Shown here: positions 38,580 to 52,099 of the stretch, one piece after another | Layout: every line of letters starts with the position of its first letter | Numbering within the stretch: position 1 is the stretch's first letter | Assembly (NCBI GenBank): GCA_028023455.1 | Contig: JAQFVV010006337.1 | Span: 1,415,001 to 1,479,000, forward strand | DNA: 64,000 nt | Direction of reading: 5' to 3' | Source of the DNA: Epiperipatus broadwayi | Lineage: Eukaryota; Onychophora; Udeonychophora; Euonychophora; Peripatidae | Made by a program: the position numbers and the translations under genes | Notes under the pieces: model-generated | Told to the model about the DNA's origin: nothing | The model's database searches: none | Seen by the model: the letters and a program-made list of their open reading frames with translations, nothing else

Positions 38580-40230
38580 ATTCTGGCCTCCTTCTCCGTC
38601 CACGTCCTCTCCATAAAATTTTATATAGTGTTTAAAATATATTCCGGGTTCTAGCTCAGTCTAACAAATGAATAAATGAAATATCCAGCATTAATTAAAA
38701 TGATTACTAGCTCTAACTTTTAAAATATAAATACAGTTATATTTGTAAATGAATTAATAAATATTTATTATTTTCATGAGACATGGAGTGACGACATGGA
38801 GAACGAGATAGACTACATTGAGATATTATCCACCTAATACTATCTCAATGGCATAAGAACACTATTCCCCCTTTTACTATACTAAATAACTAACTTATAG
38901 TATTCTTACGACTTTCTAAGCTCTTTTCCCTATGATTAAAATAATAATCATGTCTTAATAATCTTTGTAATAATAATCTAGCTCAATTAAATAAGATTAA
39001 GTAAATAAATAGAATAAATCAAATCAAATCAAATCTCAGGTTCATAAATTGTATTCTAACTGATTTAAAATTACGGTAGTAAACTATGAAAAGGGAATTT
39101 TATGTCATAAATTCACTACGCAGCAACTAACAATAATAAATAATAATAATAATAATAGTAGTATAATATAATCTTATTACTTCCTAAATGAAATAAATAA
39201 TTACGTACGTGGTAGTATTTTAATAATCCGACAACAAAATACATGTGGCAACATTAGCATATAATTTATTTTAATATTGTGGCAACCAACTTATGACCAA
39301 TAAATGATACAATTATGATCTTTTAATTTTATCATACAAATCAATTTTCAAAATTATTATAACACTTTTATGTTTACCTATTTTGTGCAAAACTACATGT
39401 CTGTTTCAATTATAAATGTGTATTGTGATATCATGCATCCATGTGGAGAAATAATAACAAAGACACAAAGCTTTATAATAAATTTACAACAAAGTTTATT
39501 AATAACAAAAACAAATAACACTATTTTACATTATGTACATTGGATATCCTTACTCTCCTATCACAAAATTATTTTACTAGTTTATACAATAAAACCAAAC
39601 TTCTACTTATTTTTCTAGTTAATTCTGATCTTTTAAATACTTAAAAAATATTGTATTATTATTATTGGATTTCTTATTTTAATTTAGCTTGTTACAAAAT
39701 GTATTTATTTTATAATTATCACTAATACTTTGTATCCCTACTATTTTTTAAAATTATATTTTTATAAAATTACATTCATAGTAAACATTCTACAAAATCA
39801 TAAAACTCTAATTTTATATTAGTTATATGGAATCCTACAGATTCAAAAACATTCTTCTACATTTGATCTTACGTTTTATTGTTCACTATACAATGCTTAT
39901 TAATCTAATATACTCATTCAAGCCTTGCTTCGGATGGTAATTACAATTATTAACACACCATGCACAAATATATGTGTCTATTACACATTATTGAATTATT
40001 TTCTTAACAAACATGCAATATTTATTTTCTAAATATTATTATAACAAATATTCAAATTTTATTATCACTTAAAAAAAAAAACTTTGTTTAGATTTCTCTT
40101 TTAAAAATCTTATATTCGTTTCCAAATTGGTTTTACATTGTATTATATGATTCTTTCTCTCTTTATGATTTTTGTACTTTCACTTTTAAAATTACACAGT
40201 TCTAACACATTCCAGTAAATAAACTATTCT
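38580..40230. other. Unassigned A+T-rich region
   Basis: No domain recognised. A small inverted pair near 38805-38860 (TTGAGATA...TATCTCAA) stands out. A TCAAA repeat lies at 39018-39035. The open frame at 39370-39618 has no recognisable content. Confidence 0.4.
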
Positions 40231-42660
40231 TACTTAACGATAACATACCCTCAGTTCTATTTTATGCATTATTTCTGTATAAATATCTTTCTGACGATGC
40301 AGATTCACGAAACAAGGATAGCGAAAATAGATGCACAGGATCAAAATAACTAGAATGTTATCCGTCATAAACCTTGACAATAATGGCACAGTGAATTCAA
40401 AGACACTATAGAGGAGTGACCTTTGTCTGTCTACCCACCTCTATTATAGGAGTGATGCTAAAGCTATTTCTTCAGCTTTATATAACATCAAAGAGTTTAA
40501 AAGATACGTAAAGACACTGTCCAAAATATGTGTTCAGTGATAGTGCTTAGTTAGCTATACTGAAATCACACAAACTAACTATGATCCAAATACTTTATTT
40601 TTCTTATTTCTTAGCAAAACATCATCTTGGTTTCCTCTACACTAGTACTACCAAGTCACTATCCGATCTTATTTCTCTAGATTTTTCTATACAGTACATC
40701 GACAAAATCTTATCTACATTTCTAACAATAATAAAATTCATTTTATTTCAAAACTATACAGCTGTTCTCTAAGAAAATCTTTTACTACTTTTCTCGTATA
40801 TTTATCATATACAAACTATTTTAAAATATCTAATACTTTGTTACATGAAAGTTCAAAAGAATCACACAATTGTTTTGACAACTTATACTATTAATTATAC
40901 TTGAAATAACTTATTGCATGCATATTTAAAATTATTCTTATCTCAGAATATGTTTTAATGTTGTATAAAATGTGTACTTATAATTTTAAAACTTTCACAC
41001 ATCATTCTTAATCAATAGATGATCTGAAAAAAATACATTATGCATTATGAATAAATACCAAAATTACCAAAACGATCTTGATCTTCTCGATCATGTTCTG
41101 TAGGCTTCACCATTCCATTAATTCTTGTAGATATAAAAATTCCATACATACTTTTTATTTTTAAAACAATATTTCTATCATTCTATTAAGCTATTATATT
41201 TAAATCTCATTATTATTAAATTTATGTTTATATGTTTTCCCTAATCTAATATAGCATTTTATATTTAAAAATAAATTAATAAAACATTTAAATTATATTT
41301 ACGATACTTCTTCACCAGACTTTCTTGAACCGTTCATATTTAAGCTAAAAAAAAAAATATTTTATTTCTTCTTTTAGTCACTTAATGTTCTATTTTAAAG
41401 TAAAACAATAGCTCTGTTTAATAAATCTTCATCGACGACAATCCTAGGTTTTTCACAATATTGTATACAATTATTAATTCATGGCATTCTCTTTTACTAT
41501 TGTCTGCTAATATTTTCCCGCGCGACTTTACCGATGCATCTTGTACGTACTTTTATTTAAATCTTCAATAAAATTTTCGGTCTTCATGGATCCATTTTCA
41601 CTAAGTAATTTAATTTTATATCTTATCAATCAAGCATTTTCTCCATTGAATTCTTTATAATATTTTTCTCTGATTAGATAAAGTTTTAGGCTCCTTTCCA
41701 TAAAATACATAATAACACTTTCATATTCTTCTTTACTTTTCTTTACTTTAAAATTCTGGTACTATATTTTTAATAATGTTTTTTCCTTAAAAGATAAACC
41801 TTCTTTCTTCATTATACATTTATAATTTTTCTTTATAATAAAACGCATATTAAATTTTTTCCATAGAGAAGTATAACATAACTTTAAAGTAGCCTTATAA
41901 TTTCTGTGCGTCATAATTTTTTCCTGACGGCAAATAACTTCTCTCTTAAATTCTCATATAGCGTCCCAATTATATTTCTTTGAGTGACAAAATTAAGTTT
42001 CTGGTTGAGCATAAATAAAGTTGTATTAAGATACTCTCTCAATATTTTTCCTTCAGTAATAAATCTAGGTATTTTCCCTTGTACTTCCATCTCTACTGTA
42101 GGTTTTGATTAAATTCGAATAAATTTCCCTGGTAAGATAACTTTTAAAATTAGCAATTCATATCGATACAGTCAAAATATATTATAAGTTACAGAAGAAC
42201 TTTTTTAAAATAAATACAAAATTTTAAATTTATATCACTTTTCCAGCTACGGTGTTATCAGCTAAAAAATGTGTTACTTTTTCTTTCACTTACACATTAC
42301 TTCTCCCCGCTCTGTATAATTCCTATATTTTTGTCTGCTAATTTACCCCCGTTGATTGGTTAATAACTTTATTTTAGCGCGAACAAATTTATCCATTTTA
42401 GTTTTATAACAGAATAGACGTTTAAAATAAAGAATTGATGACGTCATGTCTTAAATATTATTTAGACTAATATTTTTAAATTCAATTATAGTTTTATAAA
42501 AAAAATCATCTAAGCTTTTAAAATAATTATTAAAACAATATTTAATACTTCAACTTGTACTTTAAGATCGATGGCAATTATATCTAGTTTTAAATTCACA
42601 AACTTTATTATTATTTTAACAAGCGTGTGTGTGAAGGTATATAATATACAGTCACGTGTT
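40231..42660. other. Unassigned region with scattered CpG-containing patches
   Basis: Patches at 40290-40520, 41510-41560, 42290-42430 and 42640-42710 carry CpG-containing words (CCCGCGCGAC, TAGCGCGAAC, ACGTCATG) that are otherwise rare in the window. No reading frame or known repeat was recognised. Possibilities are an old LTR, a promoter-proximal region or a chance patch. Confidence 0.3.
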
Positions 42661-44630
42661 TACTAACTTTACCAAATGATTTTTTATTTACGTCTCGGTC
42701 TAAATTACCAAAACTAATATATTTTTATAAAAAATTTGGAAAATAATTTAAAATGTAGAACTAAATATAACTCTCACCATCATAAAGTTTATTAATAAAA
42801 TATACTCTATTAATTTTATCTATTAAATACAATTATAATATTACATCTAGCATTTATTTAATTTATTAGTTTTAAAATATTATACTCAAATTATTAATAT
42901 ACTTTTAACTATTTATAGCTGTGTTATTTTATATGGCCAGCTTTTACAACCATAAGCAATGATATATTTAAGCTTTATTTAACTGTTTTCTTTTAAAATA
43001 ATCTATTACATTTTTATATACCAGGTATTTTCAGCTTAAAATTGTACTATAAAATTTAATTATCCTACTATTATTTATATATCATACCGATATAACTTAA
43101 AATTTAAAATTTTTTAGTAATTGACCTATCTACCTTATTATGACCTACAGACAAGGGCACAATATATATATATATATTTATAAAAGCAGTCAAATGTATG
43201 CCTAAAGTTTTGTATCATTTAGATAGTCAAATATTTGATTGCATTCCTCTTGCTTATGTTACTGCTGAAAGAATATGACCATGTTTTATATTATTATTCT
43301 ATGTAAAATAAATGCATTTAATTAAAAAATAAATAAATTTATTTACTCTTTGATATTTGATTTTAAATAATTTACCGTATTCTCAAACTATTATTACTTA
43401 ATAATATTATTTAATCTTTGTTTTAAAGTAATTATAGACACATTTTATCTATACTTATTTCTATTTCTTTTTAAGTTTTAAATGTATACATTCATATGCA
43501 ATTTGTCATATTCCATAAGACTAATCTGTCTCATTATGCAATTTCGAGGATATTCCTCCATAAGACTAATCTGTCTCATTATGAAGAAATTTAGATGATA
43601 TATGCTCAAAATAGTATAAATGACATTATAATTAGTAATAAGAATAGAAAATGAATTTATATTACATGAGCCCTTATAAGTCCACATAAACAGTTCTTAG
43701 ACTAATATATCCCAAAGTTAAATAAAAATTGCATTAAAAAATAAGTTATATTCTGAAGACATTGCTATAAATTTTTTGATACTCATTCTTTAGAAGCACT
43801 TTTTATTCATTTTCATTTTCAAGATTGTCAAGTTACTGAAACAGAAACTCTTAGTCAGTTTATTGTGGATACAATTGCATTTATTATGTTTCCCTAAAGA
43901 AATAGATTCTAGATAATGATTTCAGTATTAGTGACTTGATTAAAAAAAATTCATATGATATTTTCCATTTGCCAGAATAATAAGTCTAATGTAAAGCTTC
44001 ATAAACAATAGAGGAATCTAAAGGCAGAAGTTTGGTAACTGATAAAAAAGATACAATCATCTAAAAATTATAATCATTTTATATCTTTTTGGCTGAATTA
44101 AAAGTAAAATACTCTTTCATATGATAATATTTTGAATAAATAAATGGATATAATCTTTTCAATACTAATACAAAAACTGAGATGATTTTAAATAATATAT
44201 TCATTCTGCCTATTTATTTATATTCAGATAAAGATATTCAGTTTATAAAAATCATCTCTTTGTAATATTAAAAATAAAAAGACTGTAGATTTTCATGAAA
44301 TACTTGGAAAAGGTAAAAACATATTCATGATATGTTAGCTTAAAAACTATTGATTTTTTTAAAGAATATAGTAAATATATGAAATTATGCAACTTGATAA
44401 TAAGTATATTTTTTCATTTCAATTTATACAAATAACAATAATATAAATGATTACAATAATTATTATGTAATATCACTGAATAGATTGCTTATAGTCATAA
44501 ATGTATGATTGCCATAGACTCAATATAGTTTTAAACAGTCAAAAACACTATAAATATGATTTTTGTTTACAGATAGCCCCCCCCCCAAAAAAAAAATAAA
44601 TAAATAAATAAATAAATAAATAAAATATAA
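42661..44630. other. A+T-rich spacer, no gene seen
   Basis: Includes a short direct duplication CCATAAGACTAATCTGTCTC at 43513 and 43558, and an AAAT repeat following a C run at 44578-44625. Confidence 0.5.
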
Positions 44631-44639
44631 TGTATATAT

Positions 44640-45500
44640 TAATTTTATAATTTCATCAAAGCATTTGAAATAATTACTTGGAAACATTGTGGCAAATGTT
44701 TGGAATTAGCTGCTGTCAATAAAAGTTTATTTGGATTTTATATTTCTACATAATGGTAAGAAAAGCATTATTATTGATTGTATCAGATGTGAGGAATTTG
44801 ACATGAAAACTGATATTAAACAAGAAATGTATACTAACTCCTATTACTATTACATTTTCTATTTTTGTTATAGTATTATATTTGGAATAATTTCATGAAA
44901 AAGGCATCAAGATTTAAAAGAGAAGTTTTTACTTTGAAATGACTGAAAGCAAAAATAAGAATTATATTTTTTTGGCATCTAGATTTACAATGTGCAAATG
45001 AATGTGCTATTATCATCAATTTAAAAGATAAATTTGATACTATCCTTTATATAATGAATGTAATCTATAAAAATTTTGGTTTAATAATTAATATTCAAAA
45101 AATTTAAATCCTTCCTCAGGCAGTAATGAAAAAAAATTTTCAGCTTTTCTACTAAAAAATATGATCAATTTATATATATATAATTAACGTTTCTAAAGCA
45201 TTTAACCCATTAAAAGATATTTCTTAATAGTGACATAAGTACTTTATTATTTCATTTAAGCATTTTTTGCAATATTTTAAAAATATAAGATCATAAAAGC
45301 AACCAGTATGTTTGCAACTTACTAGATGTGACTTTCCAGGGTCTATTATTGTAAAGACATACTTTTGAGACAATTTGAAGCAAATGAATAAAAACAGTTC
45401 CCCAGAAAGTATTTTATGATGAACTTAAGCATGGTTATTATGGACATGGCATAGCTCATTTATATTATAAATATTAACTCAAAAACACTAAAGAAATGGT
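44640..45500 (+). pseudogene. LINE reverse transcriptase remnant, separate lineage
   Basis: Plus-strand translation, across stops, follows LINE RT blocks. KAFEIITWKHCGKCLELAAVN near 44660-44720 matches the KAFD.V.R..LW..L region. LFGFYIST near 44728 and ECEEFDMKTDIKQ near 44790-44825 match the S..F.V..GVKQG block. LQCANECAIIIN near 44983-45020 sits at the YADD position with both Asp residues replaced (AN-E), followed by YKNFGLIINIQK. After a gap, VPQKVFYDELKHGYYGHG near 45400-45450 matches the C-terminal LP..V.Y.EL..G.R..G..R.RYKD block. The type (the VFYGELxxGxR ending) differs from the RTE and the zinc-knuckle LINEs here. Dead. Confidence 0.65.
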
Positions 45501-48500
45501 ATAGTTATTAATTTTATGGTAAAAATATAGTCAAAACATATAATAAAAGGCTACTATTAAGTATTTATTATGTTCAAGTGATTCAAAAAGTAATGTTCAC
45601 AGCATTATAAAATGTTAAACAGATATATTGAAGAATAAACATGCGTAACATGTGAACACACCTTTGCTTCATGGATTGGTTAGTTCAGTCATTGAAAAAC
45701 TCAGTTTTTTAGTATTTTAATTGTTCTTTTTTTTTTTTGACACCCTGTCCTTTTTCCCCCAGTCATTCTATCTTTGTTTAGTTTGTTTATTTGTTTTCTT
45801 TCTAAAAATAGAATGATTGCTAATGATTTAAAAAAAAACAACTTTTATTTGTATTTTTAAATTTAAATTGCATTAGTCTGAAATTTTTACAATATGACTG
45901 CTTTTATAATAATCTGTTAAAATAAAATAAAAAGTAATCAAATATCAGTCAGTACAACTTAACAAATAATTTAAAGCTTAATCTTTTATTATTATTCTTT
46001 AATATTTTTGTAGTACCAATTAGCCATAACCCTTTATATCTGTAAAGCATAATAAGTATCATTGAAAGTTCCAATATTTCTACAACCAAAAAAATAAAAG
46101 CTAAGCTAAAACATAAAAACAGTCAATAGAATCAAGTATCAAAATAAAAATATCCAAAGTAATGGTGCATTCAATCTAATGATACTCTTAGTATGTGTAG
46201 TGCCTATTATGGTGGCAAAAAGAAGATTGCAGTCAACTAAAAAAAGATCCTTGATTTTGAATTCTCATTGAGGCCTTAAAGAAACAAAATAGGGCAAATT
46301 CCTAATATTCACCATGTGTACTTGTTTTTGCATCTATGTAATTATTCATATGGTAAATAAACTGAAAATGTGCTGCTCACTGATATGTATTAGCCAGGGT
46401 GGTCAACTTACCACTTTTTATTTTTGAGTTTAAGATCATTCAACACTATGGCCTTTTCCCTCTACTGCCTGATGATTCCTATATGAAATATCAGTTGAGT
46501 TTTCTTGAAGGCAGAATGAATGTAATTATATATTGGACTATTTTCATAATGTAGAATTAGTTATTAAATGTTTTTAAAAAAATTCAATCTTTGTTTCAAC
46601 TTTTCAAATACATTATACAGTTAATAACAGTATACAGGTTAGAATATAATACAATGCTTTAATTATTTACTTCTGATGTTATTCTTTTTTATATTTGTGA
46701 AGTCGATATTTTATTTTTTATTAATTCAAATTAGTGTGCATTTATAAAAATTATTCATATATATATAAGATTATAGATATAGCAAAATAAAAAACGTTAT
46801 GGCACAAGGAAAAATATCATTTACTATATTTAAAAAAATGTGTGCTATATGTTGCTAGTAATGGTCCACAAATACACTTGATTAAGATTTAAAGTACTGA
46901 CATGCAGAATATATAGTGTAATATTTTGAAGCTTTTCCAGGAATCTCATTATAAGTATGATTTTCAATAAAGAAATGATAATAGAATAACAACATAAATC
47001 ACACAATAAATAAGAAAATAAAATATAATAGAAGATTGAATTATGCACATAATACTTTGAGAATACATACATAAGTATCCCAGCATTAGACAAAAATAAT
47101 TAAATCAACAAAATCAGACAAAACTCATCTGCAATCAACAAAGAATAGACAAATCTTCAATTGAAAGTCAACCTTGTGACTGGATTTAAAATAAATACAC
47201 TATAAAATAGGCAGGTTAATTTATCTAGCCACTGCCAAACTTAGGGGAAGATATACAATCATTATTTTGAATGCACATACTTAAGTGTTGATCCATCACT
47301 CATAATAATAATAAAAATAATGCTGGGGTATTGATACATGTGGTTATCATCAATGCTCTGGCTATATGATACCCTTAGTGAACAGACCAACTATAATTTA
47401 ATTCTAATAAAATACAAAATGCAGTGAATGGATTTTAAAGATAATACCAATGTGCCACATCTGCATGTCCAAACACCAACATAAACTCCTACATAAATAT
47501 ACCTAACCATTATGCTCTTGAGAATTAGCTCAAAATTATAAGATGCCATGAACTATAACTGAAAAAGAGATTAATAAATATTACAGCTTACTCTATTTCA
47601 TTTTAATTTTTTCCTCTATTATAATAAATAGTTTTGCTGGGATAATTTTAAAAATCCCTAAAACATTAAGCTGTAATGAAATCGAGTCACACACACAGCC
47701 AATTCATGTAACAGATAGCTGAAAAAATAATGACATTAACACTTAAATATATTTTAAACAATTATTTAATAAACTAACTGATTAATAATTTTAAAAATGA
47801 CATAATATATGTTAAACTTATATACTTTATCAAAATCGATAATTTCATTTAAAAATATTAATAATTAGTGAATTTTTATTCATTAAATTAATTAACTTTT
47901 TCTATCACTATTTCTTTTTCACTAAGTAAAATTGAAAAACAACTTTTTAATCAGAAATAAGGAATTAAATTTGCTTAATCATTTGGTTAATTTTAAAGGG
48001 AAGAATCAAAGTAAAAAAAGAAACATATTTAAAAAAAAAATATTAAATGTCATTTAATAAAAATTAAATTATCTAAAACTTTTTTTTATAATTTTGAAGG
48101 AAAAATAACTGACTAAAAAACATGTTTCAAAAAGAAAATGTTACCTTAAAAAAATTATTCACTATGACTAAATATTATTTATAAAAACAAAAATTTACCT
48201 AACAAAGATAAAATTTTAAATTGGCAAAAATCCTTCTAATTTTAGAGGTAAAATAATAAAAAAAACATGTTTCAATTGAAAAAGGTTACTAATAAAATTA
48301 ATTATTATCAATTGTTACTTACTTTAAAAACTCTTTTACAAATTTAAATATAATGTGCACATTAAAGAAAATATCTTTATCCATAATTTTCTTTTCTTTT
48401 TTGAGTCCTTCTTTGACACTTGTAATTTCTAATTTCCATGTAGGTTTTCTCATTGAAGGTTTCTCAATCCCATCCCAATGTATACAGCTAATTTATACAC

Positions 48501-48720
48501 CCTGCCATACAAGATTTTCAGGCTAACACACAGAAAAAAATTATCCATTTTTCTTTCTAACAAATTTTCAGATTAGGCTAACACATAAAGACAGAAACAT
48601 TCATGCTCTTGGGTAAAGACAACGTTTGTTGTAGATTACTTCAGGGGTATTTTTCTTTATATTTTTCTAGTGAGTTGGTTTCATGGGGATAGATGATGTT
48701 TAACTTTTAGGTAAGCTTAG
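45501..48720. other. A+T-rich spacer, no gene seen
   Basis: A stretch at 46610-46670 (CAGTTAATAACAGTATACAG) matches the outer end of the SINE-like foldback at 0.6 kb and is probably a SINE tail fragment. Otherwise nothing recognised. Confidence 0.45.
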
Positions 48721-48738
48721 CACCTGTTTGTCTTCCTT

Positions 48739-48925
48739 TTAGATTTTTTTAAACTGCACTCCTGCTTCTGCTTTCTTCAGTAGCTCTTCCCCTACTTTTT
48801 CAGCAGCTGGATCAAGACTTCTATCATCCTCTTCAACAACTTGATCAAGTCTGACTTCTTACAAGATACTGAGATCTTTTGGTTTACCCACACCCCTATT
48901 TTTGGAATAATTTTGTCTTCCACAA
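48739..48925 (-). other. Unassigned coding-like stretch, candidate exon or pseudogene
   Basis: On minus, a frame ending in TAA at 48739 is open for 39 codons, then continues beyond one TAA (48859-48861) for about 20 more. The translation is acidic and charged, with LDQVVEEDDRSLDPAAEKVG followed by EELLKKAEAG. This amphipathic composition is unlike chance A+T-rich sequence. KPKDLSIL lies before the stop. The patch is richer in G+C. I do not recognise the protein. A decayed exon or processed pseudogene is likely. Confidence 0.35.
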
Positions 48926-49650
48926 ATCACAATCCTGTCTCCTACATAATAAAATTTACTACTAACCAATTGGGTCTATTTTTGCAAAAACATTGTTTAG
49001 ATACTTCCCTCCTTCAAAATTAAAATTGAAAAACAAGTCAAAAACTTATGTCTTTTTAAATTCCTCTTTATTAATTTTTCTGCCATGACAAAAATAAGAT
49101 AATCATATTAATTACACTGACCTTGAAAACAATGCCTTTTTCTTTTGGAGATAAAGAAAAAAAAACTTTTCTTAATTAAAATAAAATTTACTAAAAAGGT
49201 TAAAACTTTTTTGCTTCTATTCTTTTTTTTATTTAAAAAAAAAAAAGATTTACAAGCATAAAACATTTACCTATTTTATCACTCTTACATGTTTAAATTA
49301 CAAATTGTTAAATAATGAAGAGAAATTTTTTTTCTCTCAGTACTTTTCAAAATTTAAATCAAAACTGGTAAATAGATAAAATTATTGAAGAGAGAACAAA
49401 ACAAATTACTTATCTGATTTTATATATTTCTCTTTTACAAACATTTACATATTATAATACATTTCAAATATTCACAATATGTTTAAAATAATATTTGAAA
49501 ATTCTCATATCATCATGTGATGAAAAAAATATTTAAATAAATATCCACTATTATTATAAAAACATATAGTAAAATTAAATATTATTTCCCCATTAATTAA
49601 ATAATTCTAAATTTATGAAGCTGGTAATATTGGCATGGCCAGAGTTGTCT

Positions 49651-49730
49651 ACAATATATATATATATATATATTAATTCTAATGTTTTCACATATATATA
49701 TATATATATTAATTCTAATGTTTTCACAGA
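49651..49730. repeat. Short direct duplication beside the palindrome
   Basis: A TA run followed by TTAATTCTAATGTTTTCACA occurs twice in a row (about 49653-49692 and 49693-49729), ending just before the palindrome. Confidence 0.9.
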
Positions 49731-49736
49731 TAAAAG

Positions 49737-49972
49737 ATGTCATATTATTATTACTATTTGCGGGATATTCCGTGTAGTGAAAAAGCTAAATGCTGATGTT
49801 TCAGTACAATATCAAGTACCTTCCTCAGAGCGTCCTCTTTCTCAAATCATGCATTCTTATGATTTGAGAAAGAGGATGCTCTGAGGAAGGTACTTGATAT
49901 TGTACTGAAATGTCAGCATTTAGCTTTTTCACTACACGGAATATCCCACAAATAGTAATAATAATATGACAT
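49737..49972. repeat. Near-perfect 236-bp palindrome (hairpin)
   Basis: Left arm 49737-49850 and right arm 49859-49972 are reverse complements over 114 bases with about four mismatches, around an 8-base loop (GCATTCTT). Three of the mismatches would be G-U pairs in plus-strand RNA. No coding capacity of its own; the 89-codon frame at 49615-49884 runs through a TA run and half the hairpin and is spurious. It could be a young MITE/foldback or a hairpin-RNA source. Confidence 0.97.
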
Positions 49973-50526
49973 ATATATATTGTTAAAAGGAGAATGCCAT
50001 GACAACAGTTAGAAATTGTTGATTGATATTGGGATTGTCTAAGTGTGCCTGGTTTCTAATATTCAATTTTAATATATTTATATGAGGAGTGTCTCTATCC
50101 CCTATAACTTTCAGTGTTGACTAAATTCTTTTCTAGGCTGTTTGTACACAGGACTATTTTCATCCATACTACAGTTACATTTTGTTCATTTTCTTTTTTC
50201 AGAAGGCATTATTTATCATCTTATGAGATGGTGTGGTACTATGAAACTGCCTTCTTACAATTTTCTCACACATTTGATATATAGAGCATTTAGAACTTAA
50301 ATCCACTTTTTTTGCCAGCCACTGATGATTCAGATTACTTATTATTTATTTTTTAAATGTGGAATAAAAATAGCAAAAAGTTTTTAATAACACACATAAA
50401 CCATTTCAACATACATATATCATAATCAGTTATAGGTGCAAGTTATAATTTAGTAATCATAGCAACCCCAATTTAACTTATGATTTTATAAGTATATAAG
50501 GTAAACTATTTCAAATATCAACTTAT

Positions 50527-51050
50527 TTGAAAATTAGAAACAATGTTCATAATAAAGTATTGGTTGTCTATGAGAATAAATTCAAGTTCTATTTTTCCTG
50601 TGTTAACACATTTTTTACTTGTTCTTTTTTATTTAACATATATTTAACACACACTCACATTACATTTTGTAATTTATCAATTGGACCAGAACAGTTTACT
50701 GTTAAATAAATAATTATTAATAGTTTTTTCCCTACAGATTATATGTTTCTGTGAGATTAAAATTTTTATTTTATCCACACTTAATTATGAAATCACGTAT
50801 ATTAGAATCTTATAAAAGAGTTGCCAAACATGTTCATAATAAAGTATTGAATGTCTATGAAGAGAAATTTGAACTCCTATCCCCCCTCCCCATTAAATAA
50901 AGCCACATTAACTATTTCATAAAATTAAACTTTATTCTTTTTTATTTAACATATATTTAATAAGCACATACTACATTTTATTATATTATTAATTGGACCA
51001 GAGCAAGTTTATTGTTAAATAAATAATTATTACTACTTTTTCAGAATGAG
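50527..51050. repeat. Diverged tandem duplication, ~287-bp unit
   Basis: Both copies contain, in order, ATGTTCATAATAAAGTATTG (50543 and 50830), TTTTTTATTTAACATATATTTAA, AATTGGACCAGA and TGTTAAATAAATAATTATTA. Between these blocks they differ by substitutions and indels. No coding content recognised. Confidence 0.8.
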
Positions 51051-51655
51051 GGTAACCAGATAAGATAAAGGTTAATCTCTTATTAACAGATTTATATCAG
51101 AAATTTTATGAACTGTATCATTTGTTTCAATTTCCATGATATAAAATCATCACTTATGATTTTATATATATGTAGGGAAGATATAATATGTTTATTCCAA
51201 ATAAAATGTGGAAGAACAATGTTACAAAAATTTCCTTATTTATAGTTACTTTAAATCATTTTATGAAGTATTAAAATTAATTTATGGTCCTGAAAAATAA
51301 TGTATAAAAATAGATGTCTTTGTTATATGTAAGACTGTACTTTCAATATTCAATACCTAATACTCTTGATATGGTATTATATTGAAAAGATATATTTCTT
51401 TTTATATACTCTTTTGTTTTCATTATTTTAAATTTATAACTGAACTCATTTTTTTCTTCTATATATTATTTATTTATTGCAGGAGCTATTTGATGATTTG
51501 ATTTAAATTTTAAAAATATCATACAAAGTTACTTATAAAATAACAAAAAAGAATCAAATGTGAAGATACATCGTTATCATTATTTTCAACTATTATCAAT
51601 CCACTACACAATAAAATTCTCTCTAGGTATAAACTATTTTCCTTCTAGCTTTCTT
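51051..51655. other. A+T-rich spacer, no gene seen
   Basis: Nothing recognised. Confidence 0.5.
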
Positions 51656-51661
51656 CTGCAT

Positions 51662-51861
51662 AACACAGGCAAAACTCAATATATGTATTGCCACACATAG
51701 CAAGCTCCTCACTGACAAAGGCCACAAGCCAGAAACTAGTCTGGGGGTATTGGATGATTAGGCACTAGATGGGAATTTAATGCACAACCCTTCTGGCATC
51801 CATTGATTACTCTAGCTTGTTGTGTGTGGCAATACATATAGTCAGTTTTGCCTGTTTTAAC
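51662..51861. mobile_element. MITE-like element with ~40-bp terminal inverted repeats
   Basis: The left end (ACAGGCAAAACTCAATATAT, then GTATTGCCACACATAGCAAG) and right end (CTTGTTGTGTGTGGCAATAC, then ATATAGTCAGTTTTGCCTGT) are inverted copies. The middle shares CACAAGC-AGAAACTAGTCTGG, GCACTAGATGGGAATTTAATGCAC and CATTGATTACTCT with the right arm of the 10-kb foldback. About 200 bases, no coding capacity. Target-site duplication not clear. Confidence 0.75.
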
Positions 51862-52099
51862 AACAGTTATAAGCAAGCATAAGAAATGGTGATCATGTGA
51901 TGTTTATTCTGCATAACACACCAGCAAATTTCTATATTTCATTCATTTATTTTGTATATCTTTTTTTAAGACTTTTACAACCTCCTGGGATCCAATTTAA
52001 AACTTCAACTATCTATTATTCTTCTAGCAATACAACCAGTATTCTTTCAGTGATGCAACTGATAAATGCTTATTATCTTACCCATGTATATTATTTTTG

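Noticed and set aside
38580-42400. A third full LTR of the gypsy family
   Set aside because: Compared by eye with the LTR start blocks (GTCGCATCT, ACTATAGTC, ATGCCATG) and no collinear match was found.
49615-49884. 89-codon plus-strand frame
   Set aside because: Runs through TA repeats and one arm of the hairpin; composition follows the repeat.
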